A stretch of DNA of 64,000 nucleotides, taken from assembly GCA_030530985.1 (NCBI GenBank), contig JAUMTX010000001.1, positions 26,993-90,992 on the forward strand, read 5' to 3'. The DNA comes from Corynebacterium sp. (lineage in GTDB: Bacteria > Actinomycetota > Actinomycetes > Mycobacteriales > Mycobacteriaceae). Within the stretch, counting starts at the first letter, position 1, and every line of letters starts with the position of its first letter. The notes beneath the pieces are model-generated. The model was given only the letters and a program-made list of their open reading frames with translations. It was not told the DNA's origin and did no database searches. A program made the translations under genes and the position numbers. This document shows positions 43,327 to 53,438 of this stretch, piece by piece.

Positions 43327-44874
43327 TTACTCTTCGCTGTCCTCAGCGTCCTCACTCTTGCCTGCGGACTGCTGCTCTGGCTTAACCATTGGGAAAAGCA
43401 CAGTTTCTCGAATACCCAGGCCTGTCAAGGCCATAAGCAGACGGTCAATACCCATGCCGCAACCAGCGGTTGGTGGCATGCCCTGCTCCATGGCGGTGAG
43501 GAAGTCCTCATCCAAAACCATGGCCTCATCGTCACCGCCAGCAGCCAGGCGCGCCTGATCCTCAAAACGCTCACGCTGGATAACTGGGTCTACCAATTCC
43601 GAATAGCCGGTGGCTAGCTCAAAGCCACGAACATACAAATCCCACTTTTCGGTCACACCTGGCTTGGTGCGGTGCTGGCGGGTCAGTGGGCTAGTTTCCA
43701 CTGGGAAGTCGCGCACGAAGATTGGGCCTTCAAGCTGATCCTCGCAGAGCAGCTCCCAGATTTCTTCTACAAGCTTGCCATGGCCCCAACCGGTCTTGAC
43801 CTCAAGACCAATGACTTTGGCAATTGCCTTGAGCTCATCGACGGTCGAGTCAATGGTCACCTCAGGCTGGCCTGGGAACTTACGTGCCAGGGCCTCATTG
43901 AGGGATGGGTACATTTCGATGGTCTTCCATTCGCCACCGAAGTCGTATGTGGTGCCGTCGACAAGCTCGACCTGCAGGGAACCGAAAACCTCTTGGGCCA
44001 CGTACTGAATGAGGTTCTTGATGGTTGCGGCACCATCATCGTAGGTGCCCCATGCCTGGTAGGTTTCCAACATGGCGAACTCTGGGGAGTGGGAAGAATC
44101 CACGCCCTCATTACGGAAGTTGCGGTTGACCTCGAAGACGCGCTCAATGCCGCCAACCACGCAGCGTTTCAAATACAGCTCCGGGGCGATACGCAGATAA
44201 AGGTCAATATCGAGCGCATTGGAATGGGTGATAAATGGGCGGGCAGCCGCACCACCGTGCAGGGTCTGGAGCATTGGGGTTTCAACCTCCAAAAAGCCCT
44301 GGGATTCCAAATAATTACGCAGGGCGCGCATAACCTTAATGCGGGTGAGCGCATTCTCGCGAGCCTGCGGGCGCATAATCAGGTCGGTGTAGCGGTGGCG
44401 GATACGGCTGTCCTCGCTCATGTCCTTGTGGGCCACAGGAAGTGGGCGCAGGGACTTGGAGACCATCTGCCACGACTGGGCCATGATGGAGAGCTCGCCG
44501 CGCTTGGAGGCAATGACACGGCCGCGAACAGAGACGAAATCGCCCAAGTCCACGTCCTGCTTCCACGCTGCCAGGCGCTCCTCGCCCACCTCGGCCAAAG
44601 ATAGCATGGCCTGAAGCTGGGTGCCGGTGCCCTCCTGCAGGGTGGCAAAGCACAGCTTGCCGGTATTACGAACAAAGATGACACGGCCGGCAACGGCTAC
44701 TTCATCCTGGGTTTCTTCTCCAGCTTCGAGAGTGCCATCATACTTTTCGCGAATCTCGGTAATGGAGTGGGTTCGGTCGACGACAACAGGATATGGCTCG
44801 GTGCCCTCCTGTAGCAGGCGCTCACGCTTCTCGCGGCGGATCCTTAATTGCTCTGGAAGTTGTTCGTTACTCAC
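43327..44874 (-). CDS. lysS: Lysyl-tRNA synthetase, class II
   Basis: 515 residues. N-terminal OB-fold anticodon-binding domain (about 60-160; [21 protein letters not shown]), then the class II core with motif 2 ([24 protein letters not shown]) and motif 3 ([15 protein letters not shown]). Charges tRNA-Lys. It stands alone between unrelated genes, reading toward the HNH gene. Confidence 0.96.
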   Translation of the reverse strand: MSNEQLPEQLRIRREKRERLLQEGTEPYPVVVDRTHSITEIREKYDGTLEAGEETQDEVAVAGRVIFVRNTGKLCFATLQEGTGTQLQAMLSLAEVGEERLAAWKQDVDLGDFVSVRGRVIASKRGELSIMAQSWQMVSKSLRPLPVAHKDMSEDSRIRHRYTDLIMRPQARENALTRIKVMRALRNYLESQGFLEVETPMLQTLHGGAAARPFITHSNALDIDLYLRIAPELYLKRCVVGGIERVFEVNRNFRNEGVDSSHSPEFAMLETYQAWGTYDDGAATIKNLIQYVAQEVFGSLQVELVDGTTYDFGGEWKTIEMYPSLNEALARKFPGQPEVTIDSTVDELKAIAKVIGLEVKTGWGHGKLVEEIWELLCEDQLEGPIFVRDFPVETSPLTRQHRTKPGVTEKWDLYVRGFELATGYSELVDPVIQRERFEDQARLAAGGDDEAMVLDEDFLTAMEQGMPPTAGCGMGIDRLLMALTGLGIRETVLFPMVKPEQQSAGKSEDAEDSEE

Positions 44875-45017
44875 TCCATCTAATCTAGTACATTTTTAGA
44901 ATAGTTTTCTAAAAATATGGGTGGCGGATTGGAATGGGTGGTTGATTCAGAAATACTTGTTCCAAATTGATAAACTATAGTTAATTGAATTTTCGGAATC
45001 CCAAGGAGAAAATTTTC

Positions 45018-45923
45018 ATGATCACAGTTTGCGGCGAAGGCCTCGTTGATCTGATCCCAACCTATTCCAACCCACTGGCCCCATATGAGCCTGCTTTGGG
45101 TGGCGGTCCTTATAACGTGGCTTTGGCTGCTTCCCGTTTGGAGGCTGAAGTTTCCTTCGTCTCCCGCCTGTCCACCGATGCTTTTGGCCAGGCCATGGTC
45201 GACCAGCTTCGCTCCGAAGGTGTGGATACCCGCTTTGTGCAGCGTGGCCCTGAACCAACCACCCTGGCTGTGACCAGCATTGGTCCGGATGGTTCCGCCG
45301 CCTATAACTTCTACATGGATGGCACCGCCGACCGTTTTGTTAATCCTGCCGAATTTGGTGACCAGATTGGTGGCGATATTGCCTACTTTGGTACCTGTTC
45401 TTTGGCTTTGGAGCCCGGCGCGTCCGCCTATGCTGAGTTGCTGCACCAGCTTTCTGCCCGTGGCACTCTGATTGCTTTGGATCCGAATATTCGCCCATTT
45501 TATGAAACCTCCAAGCACCGTGCTTTTATTAAGGGCTTGTTGGATGAGGTGACTTTGCTCAAGCTGTCCCAGGAGGAGTTTGAATTCTTGGGTGGTGCCC
45601 GTGCCCCAATTACGGTGATTACCCGTGGCTCCCAGGGTCTGATGTTGCTCAAGGGCAATACTCAGATTGATGTGCCTTCGGTGAAGGTGGATGTGGTGGA
45701 TACCATTGGTGCTGGTGATACCATTATGGCTTCCCTGTTGGCGGAGATTTCTCGCCGTGCCCGTATGAAGGGCATGACTGCTGAGCAGTGTGCGCAGATT
45801 CTGAATAAGGATGAGTGGGAGCAGATTTTGAAATTTGCTGCCACCGCTGCGGCCATTACTGTGTCCCGTCGTGGCGCACAGACCCCTAGCCGCTTTGAAG
45901 TGACTGCTTTCGGCCAGAACTAA
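45018..45923 (+). CDS. PfkB-family carbohydrate kinase (fructokinase-like)
   Basis: 301 residues: ITVCGEGLVDLIP start, substrate-binding ALGGGPYNVALAASRL and C-terminal VDTIGAGDTIMASLLAE with the catalytic Asp. It is of the fructokinase/ribokinase type; the sugar is not determined. The start at 45018 has AAGGAG 9 nt upstream. It is divergent from lysS and convergent with the MarR gene. Confidence 0.9.
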   Translation: MITVCGEGLVDLIPTYSNPLAPYEPALGGGPYNVALAASRLEAEVSFVSRLSTDAFGQAMVDQLRSEGVDTRFVQRGPEPTTLAVTSIGPDGSAAYNFYMDGTADRFVNPAEFGDQIGGDIAYFGTCSLALEPGASAYAELLHQLSARGTLIALDPNIRPFYETSKHRAFIKGLLDEVTLLKLSQEEFEFLGGARAPITVITRGSQGLMLLKGNTQIDVPSVKVDVVDTIGAGDTIMASLLAEISRRARMKGMTAEQCAQILNKDEWEQILKFAATAAAITVSRRGAQTPSRFEVTAFGQN

Positions 45924-45945
45924 CAGCGGCCAGAACTAGCCGCGA

Positions 45946-46371
45946 CTAACCGAGCGTTGGTTCTTTGAGTTTTTCTTGGAGGATCTCGACCGTCCTTTTA
46001 AAGGCGGCGAGGTCCTCTTTTGATAGGCTGTCGAAGCTATCGCGTAGATAGTCGGCGGCCGCCATGCGTTCGGATTTCAAATATGCGCTGCCCTCGTCCG
46101 TAATGTAGACACGTGTATTGCGGCGGTCACGGTCGGTGCGCTGTTTATTCACATAGCCGCGGCCTTCCAATTTGACCAGGTGCTTGCTGGCCGCCGGCTT
46201 GGATACACCGAAAAGCTCAGCAAAGTGCGAAATGGTGATGCCTGGGTTGCTTTCCAAAAGGTTGAGGGCATCCAAATCTGCTGCACTCTCCCCAGGCAGG
46301 GCTTCACGGGTGAGGCGGCGAAGGACACGGGCAGAGGCGATTACCAGCTCGGCATAGACGTTTGAATCCAC
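45946..46371 (-). CDS. MarR-family transcriptional regulator
   Basis: 141 residues with a winged helix-turn-helix (ISHFAELFGVSKPAASKHLVKLEGRGYV and the basic wing RTDRDRRNTRVYIT). GTG start at 46371. A perfect minus-strand TATAAT lies 8 nt upstream of the GTG, so the mRNA is probably leaderless. Only 20 nt separate it from the divergent xthA start, so it may control itself and xthA-cls. Confidence 0.88.
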   Translation of the reverse strand: MDSNVYAELVIASARVLRRLTREALPGESAADLDALNLLESNPGITISHFAELFGVSKPAASKHLVKLEGRGYVNKQRTDRDRRNTRVYITDEGSAYLKSERMAAADYLRDSFDSLSKEDLAAFKRTVEILQEKLKEPTLG

Positions 46372-46391
46372 AATATGTAATTATAGTATTC

Positions 46392-47192
46392 ATGAGTCAA
46401 TCCACAATAGAATCTCCGCAAAAGCTTCGTGTCGGCTCCTGGAATATTAATTCCATCCGTGCCCGCCACGACCGTGTCACCAATGCTATTTTGAATCATG
46501 ATTTGGATGTTTTGGCACTCCAGGAGATTAAGGCCAAGCCGGAGCAGGTCCCGGATTTTCCTGAATTGCGGGAGGCCGGCTACGAGTGGCACTATGTGGG
46601 ATATAACCAGTGGAATGGTGTGGCACTCTTTTCCCGTGTGGGTTTGGATAATATTCGAGAAAGTTTTCCAAATCAGCCGGGTTTTGCAAAAGATGCGGAG
46701 GCTCCTCAGCCGGTGGAGGCCCGCGCCTTGGGCGCAACCTGTGGTGGTGTGGATATGTGGAGTGTCTATGTGCCTAATGGCCGCGCCCTGACTGACCGCC
46801 ACTACACCTATAAGTTGGAGTGGTTGGATAAGCTCCATGACTATGTGGCGGCAACGGAGGGCCCCATGATTATTATGGGTGACTACAATGTTGCCCCGCG
46901 CGAGCAGGATGTGTGGGAGACCTATGCGGGCGAAACACATATTAGTGCCCCTGAGCGTGCTGCTTTCCACAAGCTTCTCGACGCCGGCCTGACCGACGCC
47001 GCTGCCCCCTTCTACGATGGCTACACTTATTGGGATTATATGGCCGCCCGTTTCCGCCGCGACCACGGTATGCGCATTGACTTCCAACTAACCCGGGAGC
47101 TCACCGCAACCAATGCTTTTATTGACCGTGAGGAGCGCGCCACCAAGGGCACCTCAGATCATGCACTACTAGTTGTGGAGTACGAGTGCTAA
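46392..47192 (+). CDS. xthA: Exodeoxyribonuclease III family AP endonuclease
   Basis: 266 residues, exonuclease-endonuclease-phosphatase fold: VGSWNINSIRARHDRV, catalytic Glu in LALQEIKAKPEQ, Asp/Asn in GDYNVAPREQD and the C-terminal TSDHALL. Repairs abasic sites in DNA. The start at 46392 follows an AT-rich -10-like stretch with no Shine-Dalgarno. The downstream cardiolipin synthase gene overlaps its end by 7 nt. Confidence 0.94.
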   Translation: MSQSTIESPQKLRVGSWNINSIRARHDRVTNAILNHDLDVLALQEIKAKPEQVPDFPELREAGYEWHYVGYNQWNGVALFSRVGLDNIRESFPNQPGFAKDAEAPQPVEARALGATCGGVDMWSVYVPNGRALTDRHYTYKLEWLDKLHDYVAATEGPMIIMGDYNVAPREQDVWETYAGETHISAPERAAFHKLLDAGLTDAAAPFYDGYTYWDYMAARFRRDHGMRIDFQLTRELTATNAFIDREERATKGTSDHALLVVEYEC

Positions 47193-48658
47193 ATCTTCCC
47201 TTTCACCTGGAAGGCTGGCAGACCTTCGGTTTGATTTTGGAATACACCATTAAGGTGGTGGCGGTGGGCGTGGTGCCTTCCAATAGGAAGCCCAGTTCGG
47301 CCTCCGCATGGTTGATGGCCATCCTGTTTATCCCTGTTGTGGGTTGGCCTGCCTATTTCCTGATGAGTGGTACGTATATTAGTCGGCGTCGCCACCGGAT
47401 TCAGAGGGATGTCAATGAGCGAATTTCAAATGTGAATGCGGATTTGCCGGACTATCCGGAGGACGCCCAGGTGGGCGATGAGTTGGCCTCCATTATTAAA
47501 CTCAACCGCAAACTGACCGGCACCCCTGCCACCTGGTCGGCGGTGCGCGGAGTCTATGCGGATTATGATGCGACTATTGCCCGCATGGCTGAGGTTATTG
47601 ATGAGGCCGAAGAATTTGTCCACATTGAAATCTATATTGTGGCCTGGGACGACACTACTGATGTGTTCTTTCAAGCCTGTAAGCGGGCGGTGGAGCGTGG
47701 GGTGCGTGTGCGCCTGCTCTTTGACCATGTGGGTAGTTGGAAATATCCGGGCTACCGCACCTTGGGTCGCCGTTTGACCGCCATTGGTGTGGATTGGCAT
47801 GTGATGCTTCCCCTGCAGCCGTGGAAGCTGCGTTTCCGCCGCCCGGATTTGAGAAATCACCGCAAACTGCTGGTGGTGGATAATCGGGTGGGCTTTATGG
47901 GCTCCCAAAATATGATTGATTCATCCTACTTGGTGGGCGCCAATAAGCGTTTGGGCCGCCACTGGGTGGATGTAATGATTGAATTCGAAGGCCCCATGGT
48001 GGACTCTTTGGAGAGGGTCTTTGCCGCAGATTGGTTGATGGAAACCAACCAGCGTTTGGTGCAGGAGACTGGGAATAGGGCGTCGGCAAGCGATGGGAAT
48101 GTGGTGCAGTTGGTGCCTTCCGGCCCTGGCTATAATACGGAGCCGAATCGCCGCATGTTTACATCCTTGGTGCACCACGCCAAGGAGCATTTGATTGTGT
48201 GTAGCCCCTATTTTATTCCGGACGAGACGCTTTTCGACGCCATCACCTCGGCCTGCTACCGTGGTGTACGTGTGGATTTGCTGGTCAGTGAACAATCCGA
48301 CCAGTTTTTGGTGGGCCATGCGCAGTCCTCCTACTACAGCCAGCTTATTGAGGCCGGTGTGACTATCCACATGTATCCGGCACCCTATATTCTGCATTCG
48401 AAATTTGTGGTGACGGACCCGCATTTGGAAGAACCTATTGCGGCGGTGGGATCCTCGAATTTGGATATGCGCAGTTTTGGATTAAATTATGAAATTTCGG
48501 TGCTGGCGGCCCACGGGGATTTGCCGGGGCACCTAGCAAAACTTGGCCAGGAATACATGGATAAATCCACGATCCTGACCAAGGAAGTATGGGAGCGCCG
48601 CTCCTGGGCGCGCCGCTATATTGATAATGTGTGCAGGCTTACTTCTGCCCTGCAGTAG
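47186..48658 (+). CDS. cls: Cardiolipin synthase (phospholipase D family)
   Basis: 490 residues. Two N-terminal membrane segments, then two PLD catalytic motifs: NHRKLLVVDNRVGFMGSQN and HSKFVVTDPHLEEPIAAVGSSN. Joins two phosphatidylglycerols to cardiolipin. A GTG start with GGAG 5 nt upstream overlaps xthA by 7 nt, so translation is coupled. Its last 20 bases overlap the end of the convergent MFS gene. Confidence 0.95.
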   Translation: MLNLPFHLEGWQTFGLILEYTIKVVAVGVVPSNRKPSSASAWLMAILFIPVVGWPAYFLMSGTYISRRRHRIQRDVNERISNVNADLPDYPEDAQVGDELASIIKLNRKLTGTPATWSAVRGVYADYDATIARMAEVIDEAEEFVHIEIYIVAWDDTTDVFFQACKRAVERGVRVRLLFDHVGSWKYPGYRTLGRRLTAIGVDWHVMLPLQPWKLRFRRPDLRNHRKLLVVDNRVGFMGSQNMIDSSYLVGANKRLGRHWVDVMIEFEGPMVDSLERVFAADWLMETNQRLVQETGNRASASDGNVVQLVPSGPGYNTEPNRRMFTSLVHHAKEHLIVCSPYFIPDETLFDAITSACYRGVRVDLLVSEQSDQFLVGHAQSSYYSQLIEAGVTIHMYPAPYILHSKFVVTDPHLEEPIAAVGSSNLDMRSFGLNYEISVLAAHGDLPGHLAKLGQEYMDKSTILTKEVWERRSWARRYIDNVCRLTSALQ

Positions 48659-49868
48659 TGGCAGTAGCGGCACCGGCCTTGCCGGCCTGGGTGACCACAA
48701 AGACGGCCAGCAGGGAGCAAATGGCGATGCACACACCAGAAGCAACAGTTGGGTTGCCACCGATGGATACCAGTGGGGACATGAGGCCACCGAAGATGGC
48801 CTGAAGGAAGCCCATCACAGCGGAACCGGCGCCGGCGAAACGGCCGGCAGCTTCCTGGCCGAGTGCGGTGGCATTGCCCAAAACAAAACCAACACTGGAA
48901 ACAGCCAAGAACAGCAGTGGGCAAACAACCCAAATATTAAGGGCAATGAAGCCGGCTACCAGCACGGCCACACCCAAAACGGTCATGGCGATGAGGGCCG
49001 CGCGAAGAATGACGTGGGCGTCGAAAGACTTCAAAAGACGATTTGAAATCATAACACCAGCAACCATGCCCAAAGCATTAATGGCAAAGAGGATGGAATA
49101 CACAATGGTTGGGCGGCCCAACTGCTCCTGAATAATAAATGGGGAGGCAGAGATGTAGGCGAAGAGGGAGGCGAAACCAAAACCGAAAGCCAGTGCGTAG
49201 CCGCGGAATTCAGCCTGGCCGAGCAGCTGGATGAAAACACGGATCTGGGGGCCGAGGGCGCCGTCGGTACGCTCCTCAACAGGGCGGGATTCCTTCACGC
49301 CGAAGGAAATAAACAGCTGAAGGGCTGCAATACCAGCCAAAACGAAGAAGATACCGCGCCAGCCGATTGGCTTATCCAAAACACCACCCAAAATTGGGGC
49401 GATAACAGGGGCCAAGCCCTGAATCATGGCGAGGATACCGAAAGCCTGGGCGGCCTTCTTGCCGGTGACCAAGTCAGAAACAACAGAACGGGCGAGCACT
49501 GCGGAACCGCCGGAGCCGAAGCCCAGGATGGTTCGGGCAATGAGCAGCACACCAATATTTGGTGCGATGGCGCAGAGCACGCTGGCCAGGATGGAGAGAA
49601 CCGCGGAACCAATGAGCAGGCCGCGGCGACCACGAGAGTCAGAAATTGGGCCGAGCAGCAGCTGGCCCAAACCCATACCCACCATGAATGTGGTCAGGGT
49701 GAGCTGCACCATGGCGGAATCCGAATTCAGATCCGCCTGCACCTGTGGGAAGGAAGGCAGATACATGTCGGTGGCGAATGGGGCCAGGGCCGTGAGAATC
49801 GCCAAACCGATGAGAAGCCCGCCGGTTAGTTTTTGCTTTTGAGTTGTAGTCTTAACTTGTGAAGTCAC
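48639..49868 (-). CDS. MFS multidrug exporter, Bcr/CflA type
   Basis: 409 residues, twelve membrane segments. The family start LAILTALAPFATDMYLPSFPQV and the loop GQLLLGPISDSRGRRGLLIGS (motif A) identify the Bcr/CflA drug:proton antiporters. GTG start. Ends inside the end of cls (20-nt convergent overlap). Confidence 0.92.
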   Translation of the reverse strand: MTSQVKTTTQKQKLTGGLLIGLAILTALAPFATDMYLPSFPQVQADLNSDSAMVQLTLTTFMVGMGLGQLLLGPISDSRGRRGLLIGSAVLSILASVLCAIAPNIGVLLIARTILGFGSGGSAVLARSVVSDLVTGKKAAQAFGILAMIQGLAPVIAPILGGVLDKPIGWRGIFFVLAGIAALQLFISFGVKESRPVEERTDGALGPQIRVFIQLLGQAEFRGYALAFGFGFASLFAYISASPFIIQEQLGRPTIVYSILFAINALGMVAGVMISNRLLKSFDAHVILRAALIAMTVLGVAVLVAGFIALNIWVVCPLLFLAVSSVGFVLGNATALGQEAAGRFAGAGSAVMGFLQAIFGGLMSPLVSIGGNPTVASGVCIAICSLLAVFVVTQAGKAGAATATTAGQK

Positions 49869-49993
49869 TCAGATACCTTCAGTTACCTTTCCGTGAAAAA
49901 TATGATTTACCTGCGTAAATTAGGGACAAGTATCGACTGTAGCAAAAATAAAAAATTTTCGTAAGTCAAAGGTTTTTCACGGTTGGGGTGCTT

Positions 49994-50872
49994 TTAGGCA
50001 TTGTGATTTTCTAAAAATCCACCAATTTCAGAGCTGAGAACGAGACCGGTACCCAGCACGAAAATCGAGGAACCTGCGATTGCGACCGTAGCAGCACTGG
50101 AGCCCACAAAACTGAGGATACTTGCGGTGGAAGAACCCGTGGCTGAGGACAGTGCTTGGCCGGCGGTGGTGGCAGCCAAAGTATTATAAATATTCAACCC
50201 GGCGGTGGCACTGCGGTATGTAGTCCAGGCTGGCATGATGGTATCCAAAGCCTCCTTGGCCCCGTGAATCAGATCGGTGTCCACCACGGTGAGGACCTGG
50301 TAGTCATCGGTGTATTGGATGACCTGCTCGCCGGTGCCGGTAGTGGTGCCCTCCGGGGTGATGGAGGTGAGCTCCAGATTATCCGGGTTTTCGTAGCTCA
50401 GTGTGAAGAGCACACGGTAGGTGGAGTTATTTTCTAAAAGCCCGCCTTGGACATAGAGCTTGGTGCTGTACTCCCCTGCCCCGTTCTCATCGGTGGTTAC
50501 TGTGCCCACATTGGTGAGCACTGCGCCACTGGCATAGTCAATGCTGCCATCCTCGGTGGTGGGGAAAATATTAGCCCTGACCGCATACTCCGCATTTGGA
50601 ACGAGATTTGAAAAATCGATGGTGTCGATAATGCTGAAGCCTGCGGTGGCCTGGTTGTAGTACACCGTGGTGGATTTGGAAGACTCGGTGTCGGTGGCAG
50701 TGTCGGTGTCGGTGGTGGTGGTTTCTGTTGTTGGGACAACGGTGGAAATCACCGGGATAGATGCCGTCTGGGTAATGGTGGTTTCGGTGGGGGTATCGGC
50801 AAAAGCCGGAGCCCCGCTAAACAGGAGGGCCCCGGCCACGGCGTCACCCACGATGCGCTTTGCAGAAAACAT
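49994..50872 (-). CDS. Secreted membrane-anchored VaFE-like domain protein
   Basis: 292 residues: signal peptide (AGALLFSGAPAFA), a Thr/Asp/Glu/Ser-rich stretch (about 30-68), one Ig-like domain (about 72-195; DTIDFSNLVPNAEYAVRANIF, STYRVLFTLSYEN) resembling the VaFE repeats of Gram-positive surface proteins, and a C-terminal hydrophobic segment (ATVAIAGSSIFVLGTGLVL). No LPXTG is present, so the C-terminal hydrophobic segment is the likely anchor. It starts 7 nt after the upstream gene (50880-51653) and is cotranscribed with it. Confidence 0.7.
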   Translation of the reverse strand: MFSAKRIVGDAVAGALLFSGAPAFADTPTETTITQTASIPVISTVVPTTETTTTDTDTATDTESSKSTTVYYNQATAGFSIIDTIDFSNLVPNAEYAVRANIFPTTEDGSIDYASGAVLTNVGTVTTDENGAGEYSTKLYVQGGLLENNSTYRVLFTLSYENPDNLELTSITPEGTTTGTGEQVIQYTDDYQVLTVVDTDLIHGAKEALDTIMPAWTTYRSATAGLNIYNTLAATTAGQALSSATGSSTASILSFVGSSAATVAIAGSSIFVLGTGLVLSSEIGGFLENHNA

Positions 50873-50879
50873 GGTGGGA

Positions 50880-51653
50880 TTATTCCGAATCAGTATCAGT
50901 CTCGTCGGTGTCGGTATCGGTGGAAGTTGGCTCAGAGGTTGCAGTGGAGTCCGTAGTGGACGCGGTAGTGGACTCAGTGCTCTCTGTTGTGCTCTCTGTG
51001 GTGGACTCCGAGGTTGTGGTCTCTGTGGTGGTGGTTGTGTAGTCAGAGAGCAAGTCAGCGGCTTGGGTGGCGGTCTTGGACACGGTGCTCTGCAGGGACT
51101 TGAGGCTAGAGAGCAAAGACTTCAAGGTGGAGAACAGGCTCTTGCCATCGGAGGCCTGGTTGTAGAGGGCGGTGAGCTGATCCTTGAAGGTTGGGGCCGC
51201 TCCCTTCACGGTCTGGCCATCCACACTATTCAGGGCAATCTTCTGGCCATCAACAGTGGCCTCAACATAAACACCATAGGTGCCATTCTCATTAATGGCG
51301 TTGGCAGGGACCTTGAGGGAAATATCACCAGAAGCAGTACCGGAGGTATTGGTGGTCAGGGTCTTATTGCCGGTGGCAATGGCCTCCTCGGTGGAATTGT
51401 ACTTACCATCCACGATAGGAACCAGGTAGGCATTGACAGTAACCTTGGTGGCCGCATCGAAACCGGTGAGCTCCACAGTCTCCTTGATGGTGGTGCCGCT
51501 GGTGGCCTGGGAGGAGGTCAGGTTGGAGCCAGTGCTCACAGTACCGACCACAGTGACACCAGCATTGGTGTAGGTGGCAGCGGAGGCCTCATAGGTGGCA
51601 GGGGCAGTCAACAGTGCGGTGGTCAGGCCAAGAGCGAGGAGACGCTTCTTCAT
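50880..51653 (-). CDS. Secreted VaFE-like domain protein with acidic Ser/Thr tail
   Basis: 257 residues: signal peptide (LLALGLTTALLTAPATYEASA), one Ig-like/VaFE-like domain (about 28-140; KETVELTGFDAATKVTVNAYL), a helical Ser/Leu-rich segment (about 150-200; SLFSTLKSLLSSLKSLQSTV) and a roughly 50-residue low-complexity tail of Thr, Ser, Glu and Asp. The tail is likely glycosylated or extended in the envelope. The start at 51653 has AGGA upstream; a 40-residue upstream extension is not signal-like. First gene of a two-gene surface-protein operon beside tuf. Confidence 0.7.
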   Translation of the reverse strand: MKKRLLALGLTTALLTAPATYEASAATYTNAGVTVVGTVSTGSNLTSSQATSGTTIKETVELTGFDAATKVTVNAYLVPIVDGKYNSTEEAIATGNKTLTTNTSGTASGDISLKVPANAINENGTYGVYVEATVDGQKIALNSVDGQTVKGAAPTFKDQLTALYNQASDGKSLFSTLKSLLSSLKSLQSTVSKTATQAADLLSDYTTTTTETTTSESTTESTTESTESTTASTTDSTATSEPTSTDTDTDETDTDSE

Positions 51654-51875
51654 GGTGGTTGGTCCTTTCGTCTGTGTGTAGAAAACTCCAGATTTGAAAT
51701 CTGATTCTGAACTTTGTTTTTTCAAGAATGCCAGCACAGAAAAGAAAAGTCCACCACACAGAAAAACGCCCAAAACCAGCGCTGAGCTTGGATTTTAGGG
51801 CGTCGAAAAGCAAGGATAAAGGCGACTTTGCCGAAAGTAGTAGGCGATTTTCAGAATACTATTTGGCAACCACAA

Positions 51876-51912
51876 CAAAAAAAAGACGCTACCCCTTGCG
51901 GGATAGCGCCTT
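51876..51912 (-). terminator. Terminator of tuf
   Basis: Arms GACGCTACCCC (51885-51895) and GGGATAGCGCC (51900-51910), with one mismatch, and a long T-run on the minus strand (51876-51884). It lies 27 nt after the tuf stop. The remaining part of the 283-nt gap (51654-51875) must hold the promoter of the surface-protein operon; an odd palindrome CAGATTTGAAATCTG lies at 51689-51703. Confidence 0.9.
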
Positions 51913-51936
51913 GAAAAGATTCAAGAAGTAATGAAA

Positions 51937-53130
51937 TTACTTGATGATCTTGGTAACACGACCAGCACCAACGGTACGGGAACCCTCACGGATAGCGAAG
52001 CGGAGGCCCTCGTCCATAGCAACTGGCTGAATCAGGGTGACGGACATGTCGACGTTATCGCCAGGCATAACCATCTCGGTGCCCTCAGGGAGCTTAACAA
52101 CACCGGTCACGTCAGTGGTACGGAAGTAGAACTGTGGACGGTAGTTGTCGAAGAATGGGGTGTGGCGGCCGCCCTCGTCCTTGGACAGAACGTATACGGA
52201 GCCCTCGAACTCGGTGTGAGGGGTGTAAGCGCCTGGCTTAGCAACAATCTGGCCACGCTCAACATCTTCACGCTTGATACCACGGAGCAGAAGACCGCAG
52301 TTATCGCCAGCCTCGGTGTAATCGAGAAGCTTACGGAACATCTCGATACCGGTAACGGTGGTGGTGGTGCTCTTCTCGCGGATACCGAGGATTTCAACTT
52401 CCTCGTTAACGTTGAGGGTACCGCGCTCTACACGACCGGTAACAACGGTGCCACGACCGGTGATGGTGAAGATATCCTCGATAGGCATGAGGAATGGCTT
52501 GTCGGTCTCACGAACTGGATCTGGGATGTTGTCATCGCAGGCCTGCATGAGCTCAACGATCTTAGCGGTCCACTCTGGGTCGCCCTCGAGAGCCTTAAGA
52601 GCAGAAACGTGAACGATAGGAGCTTCCTCATCGTAATCCTGCTCAGCGAGCATCTCGCGAACTTCCATCTCAACGAGCTCGATCATTTCTTCGTCAACGT
52701 CAGGGGAGTCACACTTGTTCAGAGCGACGAGGATGTAAGGAACACCCACCTGGCGAGCGAGAAGAACGTGCTCACGGGTCTGTGGCATTGGGCCGTCAGT
52801 TGCGGCAACCACGAGGATAGCGCCGTCCATCTGGGCAGCACCGGTGATCATGTTCTTGATGTAGTCGGCGTGACCTGGAGCGTCCACGTGAGCGTAGTGG
52901 CGCTTCTCGGTCTGGTACTCCACGTGGGAGATGTTGATGGTAATACCACGTTCCTTCTCTTCCGGCGCCTTATCGATGGCGTCGAAAGCGAAAGCCTGGT
53001 TGAGCTCTGGATACTCGTCAGCAAGTACCTTGGTGATAGCAGCGGTAAGAGTGGTCTTACCGTGGTCAACGTGACCAATGGTACCAATGTTAACGTGCGG
53101 CTTGGTACGTTCGAACTTCGCCTTTGCCAC
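51937..53130 (-). CDS. tuf: Elongation factor Tu
   Basis: 397 residues, full-length EF-Tu: GTP-binding [19 protein letters not shown] and NKCD motifs, then two beta-barrel domains. Delivers aminoacyl-tRNA to the ribosome. It is 308 nt after fusA, with its own promoter region, and has a strong terminator. Confidence 0.99.
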   Translation of the reverse strand: MAKAKFERTKPHVNIGTIGHVDHGKTTLTAAITKVLADEYPELNQAFAFDAIDKAPEEKERGITINISHVEYQTEKRHYAHVDAPGHADYIKNMITGAAQMDGAILVVAATDGPMPQTREHVLLARQVGVPYILVALNKCDSPDVDEEMIELVEMEVREMLAEQDYDEEAPIVHVSALKALEGDPEWTAKIVELMQACDDNIPDPVRETDKPFLMPIEDIFTITGRGTVVTGRVERGTLNVNEEVEILGIREKSTTTTVTGIEMFRKLLDYTEAGDNCGLLLRGIKREDVERGQIVAKPGAYTPHTEFEGSVYVLSKDEGGRHTPFFDNYRPQFYFRTTDVTGVVKLPEGTEMVMPGDNVDMSVTLIQPVAMDEGLRFAIREGSRTVGAGRVTKIIK

Positions 53131-53438
53131 TGTATGTCCTCCTGGACTTCATGGTGGCTACGACCTTCGCAGCCACAAATTTGGATAAATCACGGCGGCA
53201 ACCCTTATTGCCGACGCGAAGCTTGCTTGCCAATTACTAGATTGTAGGGAATAAGAGAGAATTTTTCAAACCCTCTATTCGCCCAGGTGTAACGGCCAAT
53301 AAAGAACTTTGCTTTTCACAGAACTTTCAAAGTGCTTTATAAGCCGTACACCACTAGTTGTCGTAGATGTCGCGGCATGTGCCTCCCCCATCGGGAGGGA
53401 GGCACCAACACCTACCTAAATCTCGGTACTAATTTAGA
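53131..53438 (-). promoter_or_regulatory. fusA-tuf intergenic region with hairpin
   Basis: 308 non-coding nt, holding the tuf promoter and leader. A perfect 9-bp stem GTGCCTCCC (53379-53387) / GGGAGGCAC (53397-53405) lies 34 nt after the fusA stop but lacks a T-run on the minus strand, so it is a weak terminator, an attenuator or an RNA-processing site. Nothing else was recognised. Confidence 0.55.
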
